DNA of 16,880 nt, taken from assembly GCA_013203245.1 (NCBI GenBank), contig JABMOR010000004.1:1-16880 (forward strand), written 5' to 3'. Made by a program: the position numbers and the translations under genes. Each line of letters opens with the position of its first letter. Position 1 is the first letter of the stretch. This stretch comes from Candidatus Nitrosopumilus sp. (GTDB lineage: Archaea; Thermoproteota; Nitrososphaeria; Nitrososphaerales; Nitrosopumilaceae). Positions 1-5,288 of the stretch are shown piece after piece. The notes below the pieces were generated by a model. That model searched no databases. It was given only the letters and a program-made list of their open reading frames with translations, and was not told the DNA's origin.

Positions 1-135
1 CCTATTCCTATATGTAATGATATGATATCTGATTATGTTTTTCAGCTTATCCTCAACTGACAACTCATCCTCAATACAGACAGACAAGAAATCAAGATAG
101 TCCTTGTCATTTATCCCAATCTCTATCTTTCTCAA
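1..135 (-). CDS. Partial hypothetical protein running off the left edge
   Basis: An open frame of 45 codons reads leftward from a TTG at 135-133 to the window edge with no stop. The peptide starts MRKIEIGINDKDYLDF and is acidic and helical in character. No ATG or GTG is available in this frame. The TTG overlaps the TGA stop of the upstream gene (TTGA), the same coupling seen at the end of the Rep gene in this element. I do not recognise the family. The alternative is that a frameshift joins it to the 63-aa gene upstream. It is probably part of the same mobile element. Confidence 0.4.
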   Translation of the reverse strand, partial: MRKIEIGINDKDYLDFLSVCIEDELSVEDKLKNIIRYHIITYRNR

Positions 136-323
136 TTTAACACCTGAACCCTTGTTGTAACGTCGTCTTCCGTGAGCATCTTTGCATGCAAATTACAAAA
201 CCTCATGATACACTTTGCAAACGGTCTTCTGATGCCTTCCTCAAAATAATAGTGCATTACATGAGCAAAGGCTTCGCTGTTACATCCAAGCATATTGCAA
301 ATCAAGGAGGTTTCTAGGCTCAT
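132..323 (-). CDS. Small hypothetical protein of the mobile element (63 aa)
   Basis: A 63-aa protein starting MSLETSLICNMLGCNSEAF, with three cysteines spread through the chain and no membrane segment or recognisable domain. The ATG lies inside a perfect inverted repeat (315-332), which suggests repression by a protein that binds over the start. Its TGA overlaps the TTG of a second open frame that continues to the window edge, so the two are probably translated together. I cannot name a function. Context is the integrase/Rep element. Confidence 0.45.
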   Translation of the reverse strand: MSLETSLICNMLGCNSEAFAHVMHYYFEEGIRRPFAKCIMRFCNLHAKMLTEDDVTTRVQVLN

Positions 324-332
324 TTGAGCCTA
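315..332. promoter_or_regulatory. Perfect 8-bp inverted repeat over a start codon
   Basis: TAGGCTCA, a 2-nt centre (TT), then TGAGCCTA form an 18-nt palindrome. The ATG (minus strand, 323-321) of the 63-aa gene sits in it. In a leaderless gene this would also cover the transcription start. An operator is the simplest reading; an RNA hairpin blocking initiation is the alternative. Confidence 0.5.
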
Positions 333-483
333 AAAGTGCAGGTTATTGTGAAATGTATACGATCTTAAATACAAATTTCGTAATACTAGATTAGTGCAAG
401 TGAGAGAAAAGTGCGTCGAGACGTCATTCCCTCCTTTGACACGAATTTTCAAAAGAGTTTAGAATCTGATGTTTGAATCATCC

Positions 484-1308
484 TCAACAAGAACCATCAC
501 TAACTGTGAATTCATTATTAAATGTAAATCCCTTACCTGTATCTGACCAAATGGTTGCTTCAACGAAGTAATCTTCTGCAGGTAAACAACCTTCTATATT
601 GAATACCAATTTGTTGTAATATGAATAATTAGATTCGCTAAACTCTACTGTCTGTTCTATTACCATTATATCTTTAATTCCCAGATGGGAGTAATCCTGA
701 TTATTGGTTCCACCATGTACTGATACACCAGATTGTGCTTCAAACCAAACCAATACATCTACTCGACCTTGTTTAAACACGAAATCATTTTGAAATTTAT
801 CGCTTGTGTATATTTCTAAATTAAGTCGTTCGTATCTGTCGTCGTAATATTCTGCATCAACAGAACCCCATAATGAGTCCGGAACAAATTGTCCTGATAA
901 ATATGTGGACTCAGGTGTGGGTGGATTTACTACTCCGATATCTCTTTCCTTTAGAATACCTTCAACCACTTTCTTAAGTTCTTCATACTTACTCAACATA
1001 GAGATTAAAGTTTTTTCTTGTTCCTTATTTTCAATCTTTAGTTTTCTATTTTCAATCTCTAACATCATTATTTTATTGACTGTTTCAGAATCTTTCGTAT
1101 CGGGCATATCCACATGAATGATATCTTGTTCAATTAGAAATGAAATTGATTCACCAAAATCGCTATCTGAAATATTTCCTTTCACCCAAAAATCGGCCAC
1201 TCCTTTAACCCAAACAGGGATATCTGACTGAGACTGTGCTGAAATTGACGTAATTGATACAGTGAGTGCCAATGCTGAAATTATCGTAAACAGTATAATT
1301 TTCTTCAA
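484..1308 (-). CDS. Secreted coiled-coil protein with thaumarchaeal W-rich N-terminal module
   Basis: A 274-aa protein with a clear signal peptide: MKK, a hydrophobic stretch to about residue 22, then SISAQSQ as a likely cleavage region. Residues about 30-67 (IPVWVKGVADFWVKG, later a FLIEQDIIHV helix) match the W-rich module that recurs in exported thaumarchaeal proteins. Residues about 80-125 are a charged heptad-like coiled coil rich in E and K, followed by a proline linker (NPPTP) and a beta-rich C-terminal half with aromatic residues, ending in a lone cysteine. It probably acts outside the cell or at its surface; the ligand is unknown. Its promoter stretch is identical over 17 bp to that of the HEPN-like operon 0.9 kb away, suggesting co-expression. 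It is cargo of the mobile element. Confidence 0.7.
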   Translation of the reverse strand: MKKIILFTIISALALTVSITSISAQSQSDIPVWVKGVADFWVKGNISDSDFGESISFLIEQDIIHVDMPDTKDSETVNKIMMLEIENRKLKIENKEQEKTLISMLSKYEELKKVVEGILKERDIGVVNPPTPESTYLSGQFVPDSLWGSVDAEYYDDRYERLNLEIYTSDKFQNDFVFKQGRVDVLVWFEAQSGVSVHGGTNNQDYSHLGIKDIMVIEQTVEFSESNYSYYNKLVFNIEGCLPAEDYFVEATIWSDTGKGFTFNNEFTVSDGSC

Positions 1309-1323
1309 TGAATTTCTAGGTAG

Positions 1324-1340
1324 ATTATGAACTTAAGCGT
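1324..1340 (-). promoter_or_regulatory. Promoter of the secreted-protein gene (repeat copy 1)
   Basis: On the minus strand the stretch reads ACGCTTAAGTTCATAAT. The TTAA core is centred 26 nt upstream of the ATG at 1308, the spacing expected of an archaeal TATA box for a leaderless transcript. The same 17 bases occur at 2226-2242 at the same distance from another start codon. Confidence 0.6.
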
Positions 1341-1401
1341 ATGGTTTAGAATCTAAAAGTCGAATCTAAGTAAATGGGCATTTGTCAATTATTTTTGAAC
1401 G

Positions 1402-1611
1402 TTATTTTAGTTTGTGAGGTCTAGGTTTTTGATAGCTCTGATTGAGAAATAATAATGAAATTACAATGACCATAATTCCATAACCCCAAATTATGTATGG
1501 ACTAAAGTTTGTCATTTTTTCAGTAAATACGAACTCACTTGCAATGGCTATGACTCCAGACGTAAACATAGACCATAATCCAATTCGTGCGATAATTTTT
1601 ACAGGTTTCAT
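1402..1611 (-). CDS. Small two-helix membrane protein, partner of the HEPN-like gene
   Basis: A 69-aa protein with two predicted membrane helices: residues about 10-30 (around IGLWSMFTSGVIAIASEF) and about 38-57 (IIWGYGIMVIVISLLFL), with a basic C-terminal tail (QKPRPHKLK). The start overlaps the end of the HEPN-like gene by four bases (ATGA), so the two are translationally coupled and probably work together. A membrane effector or anchor next to a HEPN protein would fit a defence or abortive-infection pair, but that is inference from context. I do not recognise the family. Confidence 0.6.
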   Translation of the reverse strand: MKPVKIIARIGLWSMFTSGVIAIASEFVFTEKMTNFSPYIIWGYGIMVIVISLLFLNQSYQKPRPHKLK

Positions 1612-2210
1612 TCCAAGCCTTTCCCTAATTCACTATTTTTTTTCTCAGCAAATCCTGAAATAACTTCAAACATTGCAGTCGCTTCAGAATTTCTTTCATT
1701 CAACTGATCAAGTGTCAAAACTACTGCCTGATTATTATAATTTTGGTAGGTTACTTGAAAATTTCCTATACTGTAATTATTATGAAAAATAGCATTTCTA
1801 AAATCAACCATGAAATTATCTAATGTTGTTTTTCTTGTTTTTTCATCATAATTCATTTCTTTGCAGATTGTACCGATTACTTGACCATACATTGCCTTGT
1901 CTGGATTAAATTTGATTCTGTCTTTGTTTGTGACAACCATTAGGAAAAATTTAAACAATTCTAACATTGAAGCAAGATTCCAAATCATAATTTGTATCAT
2001 AAATAATCCACCTTCTTCGTCAGTAATTTTCCCATCAATTAATGGTGTAATTTTTTTTAAAACATGATGGAAGGAATTTCTTCTATTTGACCAATTTTTA
2101 AAATGTTCCACATGTTCCTCAAAAAATTTTGAATTAATCTCGTAAACGCCTTCACTATCCATTGTTTCTAGAAAATATTCTGTCGCTTTTCTAATACCTT
2201 CAACAGTCAT
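1608..2210 (-). CDS. HEPN-like protein with RNxxxH motif
   Basis: A 200-aa, mostly helical protein. Residues 138-143 read RNAIFH, the Rx4H signature of HEPN domains, in which Arg and His form the RNase active site; the surrounding DFRNAIFHNNY resembles the motif helix of HEPN proteins in toxin and abortive-infection families. The N-terminal 130 residues are helical with a hydrophobic segment near 70-93 (FMIQIMIWNLASMLELFKFF) that may be a packed helix. The gene is the first of a two-gene operon with a 69-aa membrane protein (4-nt overlap) and has a promoter identical over 17 bp to that of the secreted-protein gene. RNA cleavage is inferred from the motif alone; a non-catalytic four-helix protein is possible. 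Confidence 0.6.
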   Translation of the reverse strand: MTVEGIRKATEYFLETMDSEGVYEINSKFFEEHVEHFKNWSNRRNSFHHVLKKITPLIDGKITDEEGGLFMIQIMIWNLASMLELFKFFLMVVTNKDRIKFNPDKAMYGQVIGTICKEMNYDEKTRKTTLDNFMVDFRNAIFHNNYSIGNFQVTYQNYNNQAVVLTLDQLNERNSEATAMFEVISGFAEKKNSELGKGLE

Positions 2211-2225
2211 GAATGTTCTACAAGA

Positions 2226-2242
2226 ATTATGAACTTAAGCGT
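2226..2242 (-). promoter_or_regulatory. Promoter of the HEPN-like operon (repeat copy 2)
   Basis: This is identical over 17 bp to 1324-1340, with its TTAA core centred 26 nt upstream of the ATG at 2210. The flanks differ, so the conserved unit is the TATA region plus initiator-proximal bases and not a duplicated gene end. Confidence 0.6.
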
Positions 2243-2250
2243 GTTGTAAT

Positions 2251-2299
2251 GTAAACAACGTAAACTAATCATGGTGTTTTTAGACGTGATTAGACGTTA
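2251..2299. promoter_or_regulatory. Tandem repeats between divergent promoters
   Basis: Between the HEPN-like gene (leftward) and the zinc-ribbon gene (rightward) lie two pairs of direct repeats: GTAAACAAC followed by GTAAACTAA at 2251-2268, and TTAGACGTGA followed by TTAGACGTTA at 2280-2299. The second pair has exactly one helical turn (10 bp) of spacing and sits between the presumed TATA (TTTTTA near 2279) and the ATG at 2306. They look like binding sites for a repressor serving one or both genes. Confidence 0.4.
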
Positions 2300-2305
2300 T
2301 AAAAT

Positions 2306-2602
2306 ATGGCAAAATACACTGTTGGAGTTTACAAAGCGTACAAAAACTCTGGAAACTTACGTTTTCATAAAAAAGGAACTAAAAAAAGTTGGAAACATTA
2401 CTTTATTGAGGTAGATGATTATGATGATGAAGAATATTCTTTTGGTTCTGAATGGGTTTCATCAATAAGAGCAGTATTTCTAAAGAAAAAACAACTCTAC
2501 AAAAAACAATTCATCTGTACGGACTGTGGAACTACTTTTGAAGAATATGTCAAGAAAAACCAAGATGAATCAAAAAACTGTCCTAACTGTGATGATGATT
2601 AG
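2306..2602 (+). CDS. Zinc-ribbon hypothetical protein (98 aa)
   Basis: The N-terminal 65 residues are basic and aromatic (MAKYTVGVYKAYKNSGN, later KKSWKHYFIEV) with an acidic patch DDYDDEEY near 38-44. The C-terminal third carries C71-x2-C74 and C92-x2-C95, a zinc-ribbon pair (ICTDCGTTFEE and NCPNCDDD). A nucleic-acid-binding or protein-interaction role is plausible; the family is not recognised. It is the only plus-strand gene in this part of the element and is divergent from the HEPN-like operon. It ends one base before a GC-rich inverted repeat that may terminate it. Confidence 0.65.
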   Translation: MAKYTVGVYKAYKNSGNLRFHKKGTKKSWKHYFIEVDDYDDEEYSFGSEWVSSIRAVFLKKKQLYKKQFICTDCGTTFEEYVKKNQDESKNCPNCDDD

Positions 2603-2635
2603 TTGGGGGTTGCACCCCCAAACCCCTGCTTGGGG
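2603..2635. terminator. GC-rich double hairpin between convergent genes
   Basis: TTGGGGGT-TGC-ACCCCCAA (2603-2621) is a perfect 8-bp stem starting directly after the TAG of the zinc-ribbon gene. It is followed by CCCC-TGCTT-GGGG (2623-2635), and the second C run could compete with the first for the G run. In such AT-rich DNA this stands out. It lies between convergent genes, so a bidirectional terminator is likely. In an element with a rolling-circle Rep, an origin hairpin is an alternative. Confidence 0.5.
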
Positions 2636-2692
2636 ATAGGCGTGAAATATGTCTAAAAAGGTGTATGATATGTTAGTTTCTGTGTGTTTTAG

Positions 2693-2806
2693 TTAAAGTG
2701 TGATTTTGTGTTGATATTGGATATGGTATAGTATCTTATCTAGATAATCAAATTCCTTTTTGCACATTCTACACTTGTAAACAATAGGGTATTCTTGTTG
2801 TGTCAA
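2693..2806 (-). CDS. C2H2 zinc-finger microprotein (37 aa), end of the rep operon
   Basis: The frame starts at TTG 2806-2804, overlapping the Rep stop by two bases (TTGA), and ends at TAA 2693. The peptide contains YKCRMCKKEFDYLDKILYH followed by IQYQH, a classical finger: C12-x2-C15-x12-H28-x4-H33. This is nearly the whole protein, so it is a single-finger DNA- or protein-binding peptide. Its tight coupling to Rep suggests a role in replication control of the element. The non-ATG start is the only one available in frame. Confidence 0.6.
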   Translation of the reverse strand: MTQQEYPIVYKCRMCKKEFDYLDKILYHIQYQHKITL

Positions 2807-4047
2807 GACACATCACAAAATGACATCAATGGTTGATTCTTTGTTTCCTCAGTATTGTTTCTCTTATACAAATCAGGTCTTGCAAGTTCACGAGATTCTT
2901 TTCTTTCTCTAAGAGTTTGTTTGTAATACACTTGATATGATTCATCATAGTATGGGATTTTCTCGCCTTTGTTGAAATCTACCGATAAGAACAATCCAGA
3001 ATCAAATTCGAAAAACTTCTCTTTGTTTTCAATTCTAGATAACTTTTCTCTCCAATGTGGGAAAGTTATATCAATTTTAACAGGAGGTAGTCTTTCACAG
3101 CAAGTAGGACAACATTTACTTCTCTCTATCTCTTCATCTTGTAAAATATATTCATCGTCTTTGTATTGTTCTAGTGTTTTGTTTGATAGTTTGTTATTTG
3201 CTAATTCCCCAAACCATTGAACAGATTGTTTATTTTGTTTTACTGCACAATGGCTTAATTGATAAAATGCAACAGCAAAAACATCTACTCTATTTCTTAA
3301 AGTTCCATTCCTTACTTTGTGATAAACAACATCAATCCCTAATTCTTCTTTGATTAATTGACTAGCATTTTCTTTAATCCAACCAAAAGCAATCAAATGC
3401 TTATGAGGGGAATGAATCGGGGTTAAATTCGATTTATCAAATCTCCACAAGTGATTGATGACACAACCCCCTCTAATCCCTGCAATAATTCTCATTCTTT
3501 TCAAAATTCTATTTTGTTTTTCTCTAGAATAATCCCAAAATTTTGAATTAGGTTCTATTGATTCTATAACATGACTTGCAAGAGGAGTTTTTCGTCCCTT
3601 GGATAATTTTTGGATTCTCAAAGAATACAGGGTAATTCTCCTCTCAATCTTCTTGGCTATTCTAGATCCTGCCCTTTTAGCACAAATTTCACACCCAATA
3701 CGCCCACAATGGTAGACAAATCTCTTAGCGAATCTGTCATTAAGACACGCTTTGAAAAACCCCTTTCCACAGATAGAATATGCCTGCTTAGTAGCTGGTA
3801 ATTTGTAACCATCAATATCCATCATAGTTTTCCAAATTCCAGCTAAAGCCATAGCCCACATTCTACCTGTATTGGTTAGGGTTGAAAATTCACTTTGCTT
3901 TTTTAGTTTTGATTTATCGGGTTTAGTATATCCTGATAATTGAATTGCTTCATCAAGTTCTTCTTTTGATAGTTCATGATTTACTTCATTGGATAGGTCG
4001 ATTTTACTCTGCGAAAAAGCAAGATACCCTGAAATTTGATTTTCCAT
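2803..4047 (-). CDS. rep: HUH-type rolling-circle replication initiator (Rep)
   Basis: A 414-aa protein with the layout of archaeal rolling-circle Rep proteins. A Cys cluster (C114, C119, C122; HCGRIGCEICAKR) lies before the catalytic core. The HUH metal site is H215-K-H217 in SPHKHLIAFGWI. The nucleophile is most likely Y262 in AFYQLSHCAV, followed by QWFGEL, an arrangement I associate with haloarchaeal and other archaeal plasmid Reps. A second Cys cluster, CCPTCC, is at 312-317. By family knowledge it would nick the double-strand origin and stay bound to the 5' end. It sits in an operon of overlapping microgenes: the upstream gene ends in TAATG with this ATG, and its own TGA overlaps the TTG of a C2H2 finger. 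With the nearby integrase it marks an integrated plasmid or virus. The distant spacing of motifs makes exact catalytic residues tentative. Confidence 0.75.
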   Translation of the reverse strand: MENQISGYLAFSQSKIDLSNEVNHELSKEELDEAIQLSGYTKPDKSKLKKQSEFSTLTNTGRMWAMALAGIWKTMMDIDGYKLPATKQAYSICGKGFFKACLNDRFAKRFVYHCGRIGCEICAKRAGSRIAKKIERRITLYSLRIQKLSKGRKTPLASHVIESIEPNSKFWDYSREKQNRILKRMRIIAGIRGGCVINHLWRFDKSNLTPIHSPHKHLIAFGWIKENASQLIKEELGIDVVYHKVRNGTLRNRVDVFAVAFYQLSHCAVKQNKQSVQWFGELANNKLSNKTLEQYKDDEYILQDEEIERSKCCPTCCERLPPVKIDITFPHWREKLSRIENKEKFFEFDSGLFLSVDFNKGEKIPYYDESYQVYYKQTLRERKESRELARPDLYKRNNTEETKNQPLMSFCDVS

Positions 4048-4184
4048 TATACCTGTTCCTCAAAAAGTCTAAAACATCTAATACACTTTTGAAGAACATA
4101 TCCATTCTTTTCTTCTAATTCAACATAGACATGATTACAAAATTTTCCTTTCCAATCATTTTGAAAGTTATGATAAAACTTCAA
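4047..4184 (-). CDS. Cys/His microprotein upstream of Rep (45 aa)
   Basis: Read from TTG 4184-4182 (no ATG in frame), the peptide is MKFYHNFQNDWKGKFCNHVY, then acidic residues, then KCIRCFRLFEEQV. C and H residues in CNH and CIRC could bind one zinc. Its TAA shares a base with the Rep ATG (TAATG), the tightest possible coupling, which supports a real gene. The start is uncertain because the frame opens a little further upstream. Function is unknown; a Rep partner or copy-number factor is a guess from position. Confidence 0.5.
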   Translation of the reverse strand: MKFYHNFQNDWKGKFCNHVYVELEEKNGYVLQKCIRCFRLFEEQV

Positions 4185-4264
4185 GGCAAACCTCTTAAAG
4201 TAAACAGGGAAAACAAAAGTGAAACTTTACTAATAACATCAATCTTTAGAAAGTGCGTTCTTGA

Positions 4265-4286
4265 TTGAGGGACTGATTCAGTTCCT
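4265..4286. repeat. Imperfect inverted repeat downstream of the 34-aa gene
   Basis: The arms GAGGGACTGA and TCAGTTCCTC pair over 10 bp with one G-U-type mismatch, around a single central base. It lies just beyond the TGA at 4288 of the 34-aa gene and about 80 bp before the next gene of the rep operon. It could be an attenuator, an RNA processing site, or part of the Rep origin. Confidence 0.35.
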
Positions 4287-4287
4287 C

Positions 4288-4392
4288 TCAAGACTTTTCT
4301 ACTCCTTCTGATATTCGTTCAATGCAAGACCATGCCTCATTGGGCGAATGGTCAGTGAATTTTTTTGAGCAAAAAATACAAGTGCTAGACAT
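4288..4392 (-). CDS. Cys-containing microprotein (34 aa)
   Basis: MSSTCIFCSKKFTDHSPNEA, then WSCIERISEGVEKS. A CxxC (C5, C8), H15 and C23 could form a small zinc site. The ATG lies inside the end of the 38-aa gene (8-nt overlap, GATGTCTAG), so they are coupled. Together with that gene it forms the start of the rep operon. The family is not recognised. Confidence 0.5.
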   Translation of the reverse strand: MSSTCIFCSKKFTDHSPNEAWSCIERISEGVEKS

Positions 4393-4501
4393 CTGGAGTT
4401 TCCTCTGCTTTATCTAACAACTTGTTTACGACATAATCGTAAGAGTTTCCCATCTTACCATGTTTTTTTAGTCGTTGTAGGGTTTCTACTGTGGTCTTCA
4501 T
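4385..4501 (-). CDS. VapB/DUF7557-like microprotein (38 aa)
   Basis: MKTTVETLQRLKKHGKMGNS followed by YDYVVNKLLDKAEETPDV. The pattern 'T.ERL...GK.GDSYD.VINKLLD' is typical of small archaeal VapB-like antitoxin or DUF7557 proteins, which usually dimerise and bind DNA. It is the first gene of the rep operon and is divergent from a winged-helix-like protein, so it may autoregulate the Rep promoter. No toxin-like gene adjoins it unless the 34-aa protein plays that role. The identification is from memory of the motif. Confidence 0.6.
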   Translation of the reverse strand: MKTTVETLQRLKKHGKMGNSYDYVVNKLLDKAEETPDV

Positions 4502-4577
4502 TGTGCTTTGTTGGGACAAGTAATTTGGTTTTCATGGGATGATTTATAACAAAAGTATCCATAAGGATACCGATTGT

Positions 4578-5288
4578 ATGCCTGAAATACTGGAAAATGT
4601 GACAAATATCCTACTTGATCAAGGTGACCTATGGAAGAATGAATTGTTTAGACAATCCTTTACAGTAAATAAGAACCATTTTTACAAGAAACTTGATGAA
4701 TTTGTAAAACAAGGATTCATAGAATTCAGAAAAGAGGGTAATAGAATAATGGTTTCATTATCTTCTCCCGATGAGAAAATAAGCACATTCATCAAGGATT
4801 TTGGTAAGAGAGTGGAAATTTATGAAAAAGAGTTAAAGAAACATTTTGTAGAACTTCAAAAAAATATACCACTAATCAATCCAGAGATGCCAATGAAGAA
4901 AGTAAAAGGAAAAACCCCTAAACTAGAACTTGACAAGAAAGATAACACATGGAAAGATAAAGGCAAGTATCAAAATGATCATAGTCTTAGAACTTGGAAC
5001 ATTAGAAAAAAACCACTAAAACAACTTGACGCAATACTTGAACTACTAAACACCATTTATCAAGAATCATCTGTCTTAAATTTTGAAACAGACATAATAT
5101 CTGACCATGCACTATTGCACAAGTATCAAGCAAAGACACAGAAGATCATTAAATACTACATTAGAGAACTAGAAGATTTGTTTAGAAATACTACTGATTG
5201 GTTTTATTTTGTATGGAAATTTCAACATGTTATGCACTCCCTAGTGTATAGAGCATCACTAAAAGCTAAGATGAATTCGACTTTTTAG
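4578..5288 (+). CDS. Winged-helix-like DNA-binding protein, divergent from the rep operon
   Basis: I choose ATG 4578 (MPEILENVTNILLDQGD): the TTATAA at 4544-4549, just upstream, is a good TATA box, whereas the upstream in-frame ATG at 4539 lies on top of it. The product is about 236 aa. Residues 1-60 look like a winged helix (FRQSFTVNKNHFYKKLDEF as the helix-turn-helix, then KQGFIEFRKEGNRIMVSL as the wing). The middle is basic and lysine-rich, and the C-terminal half is helical with many aromatic residues. It probably controls the divergent rep operon. It converges on and overlaps the integrase gene end by 23 bp. Confidence 0.6.
   Translation: MPEILENVTNILLDQGDLWKNELFRQSFTVNKNHFYKKLDEFVKQGFIEFRKEGNRIMVSLSSPDEKISTFIKDFGKRVEIYEKELKKHFVELQKNIPLINPEMPMKKVKGKTPKLELDKKDNTWKDKGKYQNDHSLRTWNIRKKPLKQLDAILELLNTIYQESSVLNFETDIISDHALLHKYQAKTQKIIKYYIRELEDLFRNTTDWFYFVWKFQHVMHSLVYRASLKAKMNSTF

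Noticed and set aside
2969..3801. Plus-strand frames inside the Rep gene
   Set aside because: Rep has clear motifs along its length on the minus strand; these frames are low-complexity shadows.
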